Source: Shewanella holmiensis
GTDB lineage: Bacteria; Pseudomonadota; Gammaproteobacteria; Enterobacterales; Shewanellaceae
Direction: 5' to 3'
NCBI RefSeq assembly: GCF_025370255.1
Contig: NZ_JAMTCD010000019.1
Location: forward strand, 1-64,000
DNA length: 64,000 nt
The notes under the pieces are model-generated. The model was given only the letters and a program-made list of their open reading frames with translations. It did no database searches and was not told the origin of the DNA. This document shows, piece by piece, positions 48,542 to 56,552 of the stretch (positions are counted from its first letter, which is position 1; each line of letters opens with the position of its first letter). Both the position numbers and the translations under genes were made by a program.

Positions 48542-48664
48542 ATGGCTCGAAAGCCTAAAAATAACAGTGTGGTATATTCTGTTGTGATGTATTTTTTTGG
48601 TTTTGTGGTATTAGTTCAGCTGAGCCAGGCCTTATATATTTTACTTGAAAATACGTTACCGTAA
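48542..48664 (+). CDS. Candidate 40-residue single-pass membrane protein
   Basis: An uninterrupted 41-codon frame with ATG start lies between serS and the operon terminator. The predicted peptide has a basic N-end (MARKPKNN), one strongly hydrophobic helix (VVYSVVMYFFGFVVLVQL) and a short tail ending LENTLP. Positive-inside charge suggests the N-end is cytoplasmic. The ribosome site is weak (GAGAAAG about 9 bp upstream). Its place inside the transcript just ahead of the terminator favours a real small gene. Function unknown. Confidence 0.55.
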   Translation: MARKPKNNSVVYSVVMYFFGFVVLVQLSQALYILLENTLP

Positions 48665-48680
48665 TTTGCCTGCAACACAT

Positions 48681-48711
48681 AAAGCCTCGAAGAATTGCTC
48701 TTCGGGGCTTT
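48681..48711 (+). terminator. Terminator of the ftsK-serS operon
   Basis: 13-bp stem AAAGCCTCGAAGA / TCTTCGGGGCTTT with one mismatch and a 5-base loop, followed by a T-rich stretch. Confidence 0.82.
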
Positions 48712-48816
48712 ATGTTTTTAGCTTGGCAGCTATGTTTGGATTGAATTGCTCACTAACTAACTAACCTCAACTCGGGTTAACAGATGGCTCAATAAGCTGA
48801 ATTCAATATACTCTAC

Positions 48817-49170
48817 TTAGAGGCACTTAGCGGGTTTTGGTAGGCCTGCAATCTTAGTTGCCTGCTTTGCAGGGCCAACGGGGAATAGGGTATAAAGATA
48901 CTTTGAGTTGCCTTTATCTGGCCCTAAACTTTGCCCAATCGCTTTTACCAATACTCTAATAGCCGGACTGGTTTTGTATTCTAAGTAAAAATGACGTACA
49001 AAGTGGATCACTTCCCAATGTGCGTCTGACAATTCAATGTTTTCAGTCGCCGCAAGTATTGGCGCCATGTCTTGTTGCCAATCCTCGACGTTTTTTAAAT
49101 AACCCTGTTTATCGGTCTCGATTGCTTGGCCGTTAAACTCAAACATAAATTCAAAAGTTGAACTTACCAT
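48817..49170 (-). CDS. tusE: Sulfur carrier TusE (DsrC family)
   Basis: 117-residue DsrC-like protein that accepts persulfide from TusBCD and passes it to MnmA for 2-thiouridine in tRNA. The family core [20 protein letters not shown], then [13 protein letters not shown], and the C-terminal [20 protein letters not shown] with the active penultimate-region Cys are intact. ATG at 49170 overlaps the tusB stop and has AGGTGA upstream. Last gene of tusDCBE. Confidence 0.95.
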   Translation of the reverse strand: MVSSTFEFMFEFNGQAIETDKQGYLKNVEDWQQDMAPILAATENIELSDAHWEVIHFVRHFYLEYKTSPAIRVLVKAIGQSLGPDKGNSKYLYTLFPVGPAKQATKIAGLPKPAKCL

Positions 49171-49460
49171 GTAATCACCTTGTTGTGTCGCAGCGTTTGA
49201 TAGACGAATTCATGTTCATCGATCAGATTAATTTCAATGTTGCGTATAGTCGTTAATTTAGATCGTAATCCACGCGCTTCGACATCATCTTTTAAAATAT
49301 AAATAGGTATAGCTGCCAACAAGATAATCAAGTCTGGGTAAAGTAAAACATTGACCGCATCAGCTGTTAGAATAATGCTGTCGCCTGGGCTGATATACCG
49401 TAAACATAAACGTAATGCATTGTCATGGCTAGTGGATGTTTGAATGTGATGTAAAATCAA
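49164..49460 (-). CDS. tusB: Sulfur relay protein TusB
   Basis: 98-residue DsrH-like subunit of the TusBCD heterohexamer in the tRNA 2-thiolation relay. Recognised by small size, the MILHHIQTS start and [14 protein letters not shown] segment, and by its fixed place between tusC and tusE with 4- and 7-bp overlaps, which implies coupled translation. Sequence conservation in this subunit is low, so the order in the operon carries much of the weight. Confidence 0.9.
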   Translation of the reverse strand: MILHHIQTSTSHDNALRLCLRYISPGDSIILTADAVNVLLYPDLIILLAAIPIYILKDDVEARGLRSKLTTIRNIEINLIDEHEFVYQTLRHNKVITW

Positions 49461-49813
49461 AATACCAATACCTCATCAGCGTCCGCGAGTGCAGCACTAA
49501 TGGCAACAGCCTCTGCTATTTGCACATCAATGGCTAACTCATGTTGATTGATACCAAGCGTTTCAAGAGATTGCTTACAGGCCAATACCGTGTCTATTTC
49601 GTATAAGTCAAAGGCTTTAAAAACCGAGACATAATCTTTGCTACCCGCTAACGTTGCCTGTTGATTGGGTAATAGATGCAATACAGCTTCATCACAAAAT
49701 ACCAGCGACACTTGTTGCTCAAAACTGGCACTTAATAAAGCAAAATCAATCCCTTCACGGGTGGTTGTGGTGCCATAAGGGGAATGCCGAAATACAATAC
49801 ACACTTTTTTCAT
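49457..49813 (-). CDS. tusC: Sulfur relay protein TusC
   Basis: 118-residue DsrF-like subunit of TusBCD. N-terminus VCIVFRHSPYGTTTTREGIDFALLSASF is characteristic, as is the segment VLACKQSLETLGI. It has structural rather than catalytic roles in the complex. It lies 12 bp after tusD and overlaps tusB by 4 bp. Confidence 0.93.
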   Translation of the reverse strand: MKKVCIVFRHSPYGTTTTREGIDFALLSASFEQQVSLVFCDEAVLHLLPNQQATLAGSKDYVSVFKAFDLYEIDTVLACKQSLETLGINQHELAIDVQIAEAVAISAALADADEVLVF

Positions 49814-49825
49814 TATATTATTGTC

Positions 49826-50215
49826 CTAAAAACACACTAAACGATCGGCATGTTCGATACCACTGACCAATTCTCCCAAGCCGCCCATGGTGAATGTGCT
49901 ATCACTGTTCCATTGTGACTTGTTATTTTCTTCGGCATCTTGCTCAGATAAAACCCCGCGCCTTAGCGCTGCAGATACACAATTGATAAGTGGCACTTGT
50001 TGTGAGTGAGAAAACTCAACCCATAGTTGATGCAGATTAATTTCATCAGAGGCCGGACAATGTAATGAATTGCTGTTTTGCACACCATCTTGGTAAAAAA
50101 ATACTTTGATTACCTGATGGCCTGCAGAGGTAGCCGCTTGGCAGAACTTAAGGGCTCTGATGCTGGCAGTAGACCCATAAGCGGGACCGTTAACTTGGAC
50201 GATGAATTTATTCAT
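49826..50215 (-). CDS. tusD: Sulfurtransferase TusD
   Basis: 129-residue DsrE-like catalytic subunit of TusBCD that receives persulfide from TusA. The active cysteine is Cys79 in PLINCVSAALRRG. The start FIVQVNGPAYGSTASIRALKF is typical of the family, and GLGELVSGIEHADRLVCF closes the protein. First gene of tusDCBE; a stem-loop terminator (50219-50249) separates it from yccA upstream, so the operon should have its own promoter in this short gap or rely on read-through. Confidence 0.95.
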   Translation of the reverse strand: MNKFIVQVNGPAYGSTASIRALKFCQAATSAGHQVIKVFFYQDGVQNSNSLHCPASDEINLHQLWVEFSHSQQVPLINCVSAALRRGVLSEQDAEENNKSQWNSDSTFTMGGLGELVSGIEHADRLVCF

Positions 50216-50218
50216 TAT

Positions 50219-50249
50219 AAAAAAAATGACCCTAAAGTAGAGTCATTTT
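50219..50249 (-). terminator. Terminator between yccA and tusD
   Basis: 8-bp stem AAAATGAC / GTCATTTT with a long T-tract on the minus strand (A-run 50219-50226). AT-rich but well placed, 25 bp after the yccA stop. Confidence 0.7.
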
Positions 50250-50273
50250 ATCTTAATTTATCAGCAATGACGA

Positions 50274-50933
50274 TTAATCGTCGTTACCCATGCCTAATAA
50301 ATGAAGTAGGGCCATGAATAAGTTGATAAAGTTTAGGAATAATGAAATGGTGGCACGAATATAGTTTGTTTCACCACCGTTGACGATACGGCTTGTATCA
50401 AACAAGATTAAGCCCACCATTAACATGGCTACCGCAGCTTGAATAGCCATGAATGCGACACCGTTGCCAACAAACATGTTGATCAGCGACGCACCAATCA
50501 CCACAAGTAATCCGGCAAACAGGAAACCACCCATAAAGCTGAAGTCTTTTTTGGTGGTTATAGCGTAAGCCGATAACGATACGAAAATAATCGATGTTAA
50601 ACCGAAAGCTTGCATGATTAATTCAGGACCGTTTGCTAAGCCAACATAGTGATTTAAGATATAACCCAGTGATGCACCTTGCATACCAGTGAAAGCAAAA
50701 ATCCATGCTAAACCAGAAGCGTTATCAGCTTTTTTCAATGTCACCATCATCACAACGATACTGCCTAAAGACAGACCGATTGACATAAAGGGACCAATAT
50801 TCAATGCCATTGCAACACCAGCCATAACAGCAGCAAATGCTAACGTCATTGAAAGCAGCATATAGGTGTTTTTAATGAGTTTGTTTGTTTCCATCGTCGT
50901 AGCATGTTGGCTCGACAAAGTGTGTTGATTCAT
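50274..50933 (-). CDS. yccA: Bax inhibitor-1/YccA family inner-membrane protein
   Basis: About 219-residue, seven-helix membrane protein of the BI-1/TMBIM family; E. coli YccA interacts with and modulates the FtsH protease. Family features: NTYMLLSMTLAFAAVMAGVA in helix 1, a central AFTGMQGASLGYIL segment and the C-terminal LILFDTSRIVNGGE with the conserved acidic residue, then NFINLFMALLHLLG. ATG at 50933 is chosen because GGAG lies 6 bp upstream; an in-frame TTG at 50945 overlaps that site. Next to tusDCBE as in many gammaproteobacteria. Confidence 0.93.
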   Translation of the reverse strand: MNQHTLSSQHATTMETNKLIKNTYMLLSMTLAFAAVMAGVAMALNIGPFMSIGLSLGSIVVMMVTLKKADNASGLAWIFAFTGMQGASLGYILNHYVGLANGPELIMQAFGLTSIIFVSLSAYAITTKKDFSFMGGFLFAGLLVVIGASLINMFVGNGVAFMAIQAAVAMLMVGLILFDTSRIVNGGETNYIRATISLFLNFINLFMALLHLLGMGNDD

Positions 50934-51236
50934 AAGCGTCTCCAAGACATTTAAATACGTGTTCTAGCGTGTTGAACCAGGCAGCTTTGTTATAAACTGA
51001 CTGACAGTAATTCGTTAATGAACGGCCAGCTTAATATAAATTGCTGCGTCCATCATTATAATAAAGCCAACTTATCATTAAAGCGTGTTAATTTTTTATT
51101 CGCTTCATTGTCAACAAGCTAACTTAATTGAATCTTAAAAATTAGCGTTTGGCACAAATTTCATTGTAACAATTGAATAGCGACATTACATTTACATATG
51201 GGGCTATTTTATTAATATTCAAGTTATTAGGCTAAA
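50934..51236. other. 303-bp gap without recognised gene
   Basis: AT-rich spacer between yccA and punR. It must contain the yccA promoter; I see no coding region or clear terminator. Confidence 0.55.
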
Positions 51237-52139
51237 TTAAGCTAACCACTCACGATGAAGCTTCTCTGTGTCACCCAAATAATCAAGCACCCATTGAAGA
51301 GCAGGGGACATACGGTCTTGGTCCCACGCTAAACAACACGGACTTGATGGTTTAGGATTTTGTAATGTTTTTTCAATTAACATCCCACTGGTGATAAAAG
51401 GCTGTGCAAGATGGATTGGCATATAACCAATACCTAAACCAGAACGAAAACAGTTAATTGCACGGATCCAATCTGGTACGACTAAACGTCGCTGGTTGTC
51501 TAATAACCAGGTGGTACGTTTAGGGATTTCTCTAGAGGTATCTTCAAGACAAATTGCCGGATATTGACGAAGTTCATCATCAATTAACGGTCTATCAATT
51601 TCGGCTAGTGGATGATTTTTACTGACTAAAAAAGCCCATTCAATATCCTTCATATCACGATACTGATAAACACCACCCACAGGTATCGCAGTGGTCGCGC
51701 CAATTGCCACCATACTTCGCCCACTGGCCAATGATTCCCAAACCCCATTAAATACTTCGATTTGAATGATTAATTCCACATCATTAAAGTGTCGATAAAA
51801 GTCTGCAATTAAAGAGCTAATTTTATCCGCACGTACAATGTTATCTAGCGCAATCGACAAGGTCGGTTGCCAGCCATTAGCTACCCGTTGTGTTTCACGT
51901 TTAAGCTCATCCATTTGCCTGAGCAATTCTCGTGCGTGTTGCAAAAAGTGCTTACCTGGCTCAGTTAAGGTTACCGAGCGATGATGTCGCTCAAATAACA
52001 CTACGCCAATATCTGTCTCTACCTGTTTGACGGCATAACTTACCGCAGAGGGCACTTTATGTAACTCATTTGCCGCTGCGGTAAAACTGCCTAATCTGGC
52101 AACGATGTCGATCATATGGAGTGTTTGCTCTGAAAGCAT
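51237..52139 (-). CDS. punR: LysR-type regulator PunR (YdhB)
   Basis: 300-residue LysR-family activator, very similar along its length to E. coli YdhB/PunR, which controls the purine exporter/importer PunC. N-terminal helix-turn-helix (GSFTAAANELHKVPSAVSYA), effector domain with DFYRHFNDVELIIQ, FNGVWESL and AIGATTAIPVGG, and a shared C-terminus MSPALQWVLDYLGDTEKLH. Start at 52139 is set by AAAGG 7 bp upstream; the open frame extends 19 codons further without a ribosome site. Divergent from punC across a short region. Confidence 0.92.
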   Translation of the reverse strand: MLSEQTLHMIDIVARLGSFTAAANELHKVPSAVSYAVKQVETDIGVVLFERHHRSVTLTEPGKHFLQHARELLRQMDELKRETQRVANGWQPTLSIALDNIVRADKISSLIADFYRHFNDVELIIQIEVFNGVWESLASGRSMVAIGATTAIPVGGVYQYRDMKDIEWAFLVSKNHPLAEIDRPLIDDELRQYPAICLEDTSREIPKRTTWLLDNQRRLVVPDWIRAINCFRSGLGIGYMPIHLAQPFITSGMLIEKTLQNPKPSSPCCLAWDQDRMSPALQWVLDYLGDTEKLHREWLA

Positions 52140-52252
52140 AGTAAAACCTTTGCTGTGATATTTTTTGATAGCTATGTTCGAATATAAACGTTTCACAGAA
52201 TAATTTCTAATAATTACACTATGTCTAATGAAAAATAATTTGAGTATTAGAT

Positions 52253-53521
52253 ATGAGTAAACAACAAAAATCCCCAGGTGTTATTGAGAAAGCTGGTTTT
52301 TTTCTCTATTTAACTATTTTGAGTATGCTGTGTTTTATTGCCACAGATATGTATTTGCCTGCTTTTAAATCAATTGAAGGCTCACTTAACGCATCAACTG
52401 CAGATGTGGCAATGTCACTTACGACATTCTTAGCGGGTTTAGCTTTTGGTCAACTACTTTATGGCAAGTTAGTTGAAAAATGGGGCAAACGAAATTCATT
52501 ACTTTTAGGCTTAATGTTATTTGTATTGGCAACCGGCTTGATCATTGTCAGCGATAATATTGTGATGATGAATATTGGCCGTTTCATCCAAGCCATTGGT
52601 GTGTGTAGTGCAAGTGTTATCTGGCAAGCTTTGGTTATCGAAAAGTATGACGCTGAAGAGTCACAGCATGTATTGTCGAACATTATGCCATTAGTTGCAT
52701 TATCACCCGCAATAGCACCATTAATAGGTGCGTTCTTCTTATCATATTGGGGATGGCAAAGTATTTTTGTTTGCTTAGCTTTATTGGGTGCCATATTGAT
52801 TCTAATGACCCAGTTTTTTGTCAAAGCCGATAAGCCAAGTGTTGAAGCCATCCATGCGGACAAAAATAAAGCCATCACCTTTAAACAGATGTTAGCAAAT
52901 CCATTTTATGTGGGTAATGTGATGATATTTGCCGCTTGCTCAGGTGCCTTCTTTTCATATCTAACGTTATGGCCTGCGGTGATGGATAAGTTTGGCTTTG
53001 ATGCAACAGCCATTGGGTTAAGTTTTATTCCGCAAACAATAATGTTCATTGTTGGTGGGTATGGCGGTAAAATTCTGATCAAACGTCTCGGTAGCCAAAC
53101 CGCATTAAAAGTACAATTGGGTCTGTTTTTTACAACGACAATATTAATCTCAATCATAACGATCGTTTTTGAGATGACGACTATCTATCCACTATTAATT
53201 GTATTTGCTTTTATGGCTGCAGCGAATGGTGCGATTTACCCTATTGTTGTGAACAATGCATTGCAAACATTCAAAGATGATGCCGCTAAAGCTGCGGGTT
53301 TACAGAATTTTATTCAAATCAGTGTCGCATTTGGAGCATCAAGTATTGTGGCAGCATTCGCAGGAGCAGGTGAGCAGGCAATTGGTTTAGGTATATTAAT
53401 TTGTTCAGTGATAGTGTTTGGCGCCTATTACACAAGTCGGCATGTAACATGGAAAAGCTTACAAAACTCTTTCACCATGCCAGATCCTGCACGTATAGCA
53501 ATAAAGCAGTCTAAAGACTAA
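52253..53521 (+). CDS. punC: Bcr/CflA-family MFS transporter PunC (YdhC)
   Basis: 422-residue, 12-helix permease of the Bcr/CflA drug-transporter group, closest to E. coli YdhC/PunC, a purine nucleoside transporter controlled by PunR. Landmarks are CFIATDMYLPAFKSIEGSL in helix 1, GRFIQAIGVCSASVIWQALV, then MPLVALSPAIAPLIGAFFLS and ANGAIYPIVVNNAL. The divergent punR partner 113 bp upstream supports the identity. It ends 89 bp before tRNA-Ser. Confidence 0.9.
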   Translation: MSKQQKSPGVIEKAGFFLYLTILSMLCFIATDMYLPAFKSIEGSLNASTADVAMSLTTFLAGLAFGQLLYGKLVEKWGKRNSLLLGLMLFVLATGLIIVSDNIVMMNIGRFIQAIGVCSASVIWQALVIEKYDAEESQHVLSNIMPLVALSPAIAPLIGAFFLSYWGWQSIFVCLALLGAILILMTQFFVKADKPSVEAIHADKNKAITFKQMLANPFYVGNVMIFAACSGAFFSYLTLWPAVMDKFGFDATAIGLSFIPQTIMFIVGGYGGKILIKRLGSQTALKVQLGLFFTTTILISIITIVFEMTTIYPLLIVFAFMAAANGAIYPIVVNNALQTFKDDAAKAAGLQNFIQISVAFGASSIVAAFAGAGEQAIGLGILICSVIVFGAYYTSRHVTWKSLQNSFTMPDPARIAIKQSKD

Positions 53522-53610
53522 CCACATTGGTTTTAAAGTAATCATATAGACAATTATTTTAAATTAGGGCTTTACAGCTTCAAGAGGTTGTCATATTATT
53601 CGCGGCGTTC

Positions 53611-53700
53611 GGAGGGATGGCAGAGTGGTCGAATGCACCGGTCTTGAAAACCGGCAACGGTTTACCCCGTTCTAGGGTTCAAATCCCTATCCCTCCGCCA
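53611..53700 (+). tRNA. tRNA-Ser (UGA)
   Basis: A 90-nt class II tRNA: acceptor stem GGAGGGA paired with TCCCTCC, anticodon stem CCGGT/ACCGG with loop CTTGAAA giving anticodon TGA, a long variable arm (AACGGTTTACCCCGTT) typical of tRNA-Ser, T-arm TAGGGTTCAAATCCCTA and encoded CCA. A strong terminator follows directly. Confidence 0.97.
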
Positions 53701-53711
53701 TATTAAATATG

Positions 53712-53745
53712 AAAAGGCCTTATCGAAAGATAAGGCCTTTTTGTT
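53712..53745 (+). terminator. Terminator of tRNA-Ser
   Basis: A perfect 13-bp stem AAAAGGCCTTATC / GATAAGGCCTTTT closed by a GAAA tetraloop and followed by TTTGTTT. Confidence 0.93.
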
Positions 53746-53768
53746 TGGTAAATGGTAAGGATTCAAAC

Positions 53769-53960
53769 CTAGGGTTCCTGTTTATAACAAGCAGGCTATC
53801 CTTCCACCATATTTATCGAGAAAGCCCCATCAGAAATGATGGGGGCTTTTTTGTGTCAGTATCTATAGTGTTTGAGCCTAGGGAACCTGTATATTAGGAT
53901 ACAATTCCTTCGCCATAGTAAATACGGAAAAGCCTTTTATTATCAACGGTTTTTTTTAAC
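53769..53960 (+). repeat. Two decayed tRNA-3'-end plus terminator copies
   Basis: After the intact tRNA-Ser (block CTAGGG, then CCTCCGCCATATTA, then GAAAAGGCC hairpin) two related blocks follow. 53769-53854 has CTAGGGTTCCTG, CCTTCCACCATATTTA and a GAAAGCCCC hairpin; 53878-53960 has CTAGGGAACCTG, CCTTCGCCATAGTAAATA and a GGAAAAGCC hairpin ruin. They look like worn tandem copies of a tRNA end with its terminator, either dead tRNA genes or attachment-site scars. Confidence 0.5.
53821..53851 (+). terminator. Stem-loop terminator in decayed tRNA repeat
   Basis: AAAGCCCCATCA pairs with TGATGGGGGCTTT (one bulge) around a GAAA loop, followed by six T. Same tetraloop and style as the tRNA-Ser terminator. 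Confidence 0.8.
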
Positions 53961-54046
53961 GTTAGGGTGGTTTTTCAGGGGAATTGACTCAGACAATGTA
54001 GGCAGATTGTCTGAGACTACGCTTAAGCTTATTAGTATCCGTATGA

Positions 54047-54545
54047 CTAAGGATGCTTGCCATCAATGATATTAAATGTTCTGAATGATTTCCCTGAAAA
54101 TAAATTATCGCTCATAAAATCTATTGCCCAACATTCATTGGCCTTTGCAGGTAACGCGAGAGATTCTGGCTCTCGAGAGGGTAAGCGCTTTTTGCCTTTT
54201 CGTCGTAAGTTAAGCTTTAAACCACAATAAACGCGATACACAGGTTTATGATTCCATTTATGACCAAGTAAACGTAGCCGTTTAAATATCTTCCGAAACC
54301 TATAAGCTCTGTGCTTTTCTGCAATGTCTGATACTGCCTCAATAATATCCTCATCATCGATGCGTTTGCATTAATAATAAAATGTGCAACGACTGATAGT
54401 CATCGTATCACAAGCCAACACAACACCTAGGCCATATTCATGAATGGCATAGTGGGCTTATACCTTTCGCTCTGCTGGCTTTATAGCTTTTTTCAACAAT
54501 CTCTTTTAACGCTATGTTTTACAAACTGACATCCGCAAACATCTT
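54047..54545 (-). pseudogene. IS3-family transposase remnant (OrfB-like)
   Basis: Minus-strand translation gives, with one frameshift and several stops, ALKEIVEK, then IKPAERK, then AHYAIHEYGLGVVLACDTM, ISRCTFYY, RIDDEDIIEAVSDIAEKHRA, YRFRKIFKRLRLLGHK and PESLALPAKANECWAIDFMS. This is the IS3-type OrfB N-half (HTH_21 region and the first catalytic Asp of the DDE domain in WAIDFM). It stops after FNIIDG, so the rest of the DDE domain is missing. Clearly dead. It lies beside the tRNA-Ser repeats, consistent with an old insertion hotspot. Confidence 0.85.
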
Positions 54546-54964
54546 TTAAAAGGGGAGTAAAATAAGCCAAAAACACAGTTCATGCTTTATGGATGGTGTG
54601 TAACAGACACTATGTAACTGCAATTTAGCTAAGATGCTTCACTATTCTTGTCTATAAATCGTACTTCAAAATTCGCTCCCTATCAGTTATTTACCTATTT
54701 TCTATCTAATTTTTATCTTTTTTTGCCTGATGTTGTCTTTTTGTTATCAGGTTGTGTGATGTGCGTCTCAAATCATTTGTTCTACGATTAACTTATTTAA
54801 TGATCCGACGATATAGTCTATGAGAATAAGATTTTTAAAAAATCAGAGAAAATACTCAAAAATGGTTCAAATTCAATGGGCAAGTTTCATTCTCTACATC
54901 TACAATTACTACTAGACCAAGCCTACCTTACATTAAAATGAAACTAGAAGATTAATAGGGACAT
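54546..54964. other. 419-bp gap without recognised gene
   Basis: AT-rich stretch between the IS3 ruin and the Aer-like gene. It presumably carries the aer promoter; no coding region seen. Confidence 0.55.
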
Positions 54965-56518
54965 ATGAAATCAAATACGCCTATAACCAAAAAAGAAAGG
55001 ACATTTTCTCCTAACACAAAGCTAATTTCCGTCACCGATACTCAGGGGAATATTCTTGATTGTAACGATGCCTTTGTTAGTGTTAGTGGGTTTCAAAAGA
55101 GCGAATTAGTTGGTCAGCCACATAATATTGTTCGTCATCCAGAGATGCCCGCAGCAGCATTTGGCATAATGTGGTCACATCTAAAAGCGGGTAAACCTTG
55201 GATGGGCTTAGTAAAGAATCGTTGTAAAAATGGTGATTTCTACTGGGTTGATGCCTATGTCACACCGATGACAGACAAAGGTAAAGTGATTGGTTATGAA
55301 TCTGTTCGCTCGTGTCCTAAACGCGAAGATGTCGCAAGAGCGGAAATGTTATATGCCCAGATTAATAACGGCAAAAATACATCAAAATCTCTGCATATTG
55401 CATCCGAATATTTATTACTTCTTGTAACCCTTATAGCCTCCGGATTATTTTTTATGTCCGGTCAGCAAGGTGTTTCTGAAATTGTTCTTTTCATTGGGGT
55501 TATTATTTTTGCTGCGATGGTATATTTAAAAAGTAAATCAATAATAAATGCTTTGAATAATATGCTTAAAACGAGTTTTTCTCATGAGCTAGCAGCAAAA
55601 ACCTATACAAAGTCACATGGTGAACTAGGCTTACTCGAAGTCGCTATTTTAAGTTCAAATGCACATTTAGGGACTATTCTTACTCGTATTGAAAATGCGG
55701 CAATGCATGTTAACAAAGGTGCTGAGCTGGGCTATAACTTGACCGTAAAAAATTGTGGTGAAATACAAAAACAGCAAGAAGAGACTTTTCAAGTTGCCAC
55801 CGCAATGAATGAGATGACCACTGCGATTGCTGAAGTCTCACAACACGTGTCTGATACTGCTAACCATGCAGAAATAGCCCATAGTTTGTCGATTAAAGGA
55901 ACTAAGGTTGCAGAAGTCACCCGCCAATCGATACAAAGGTTAAGAGATACGGTTTTAGATATTAGCGCCTCAGTGAGTGAGGTTTCAACTCAAACTACTT
56001 GTATTGCACAAGCAGCACAAATCATTGAACAAATAGCAGACCAAACAAATCTACTTGCTCTTAATGCGGCGATAGAGGCGGCTAGAGCAGGCGAACAAGG
56101 TAGAGGTTTTGCCGTTGTAGCAGATGAGGTTCGTACCTTAGCAAAGCGTACACAAGAATCAACACAAGATATTTATCAGATTGTGCGCGAATTGACCTCA
56201 AAAGCACAGAATGCGGTAGATACTGCCAACCTTGGGACAAAAGCTGCTGATGATGGGCTTGATAAGGTTGTTGAAAGTGCTCAAATGCTTGACGGAATAT
56301 CTGAAGCGGTTGAGCAAATTGCTCAAATGTCAACACAGATGGCGACTGCTGTAGAGGAGCAAGCCCATGTGGCAGAGGATATTAATCGTCAAATTGTTAA
56401 TATTTCTGATTTAGCAAATGATAGCGCTGCCAGTGCAAATCTCACATCTGACTCGATAACTCAACTTAAAAAGACAGCAGATGAGTTAGAAGAACTTGTT
56501 GTACGCTTTAAGCAATAA
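54965..56518 (+). CDS. aer: Aer-like PAS chemoreceptor (aerotaxis/energy taxis)
   Basis: 517-residue methyl-accepting-type receptor. The N-terminal PAS domain (about 15-120) matches E. coli Aer: [20 protein letters not shown], then [33 protein letters not shown]. That PAS type binds FAD and senses redox state. Two short membrane helices (about 142-187) form a hairpin, followed by the signalling domain with the hairpin tip [20 protein letters not shown] (about 358). It signals through CheA/CheW to the flagellar motor. AGGG lies 5 bp before the ATG. A GAF-PAS-EAL gene starts 34 bp after it, so the two may be co-transcribed. Confidence 0.9.
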   Translation: MKSNTPITKKERTFSPNTKLISVTDTQGNILDCNDAFVSVSGFQKSELVGQPHNIVRHPEMPAAAFGIMWSHLKAGKPWMGLVKNRCKNGDFYWVDAYVTPMTDKGKVIGYESVRSCPKREDVARAEMLYAQINNGKNTSKSLHIASEYLLLLVTLIASGLFFMSGQQGVSEIVLFIGVIIFAAMVYLKSKSIINALNNMLKTSFSHELAAKTYTKSHGELGLLEVAILSSNAHLGTILTRIENAAMHVNKGAELGYNLTVKNCGEIQKQQEETFQVATAMNEMTTAIAEVSQHVSDTANHAEIAHSLSIKGTKVAEVTRQSIQRLRDTVLDISASVSEVSTQTTCIAQAAQIIEQIADQTNLLALNAAIEAARAGEQGRGFAVVADEVRTLAKRTQESTQDIYQIVRELTSKAQNAVDTANLGTKAADDGLDKVVESAQMLDGISEAVEQIAQMSTQMATAVEEQAHVAEDINRQIVNISDLANDSAASANLTSDSITQLKKTADELEELVVRFKQ

Positions 56519-56552
56519 ATACTTTAGCATTTATTTATCAGGTATAGGCATA

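Noticed and set aside
53988..54015. CTCAGACAAT/ATTGTCTGAG inverted repeat as an insertion-sequence end
   Set aside because: It forms a local hairpin only; no second copy at the other side of the IS3 ruin was found, so it is left unassigned.
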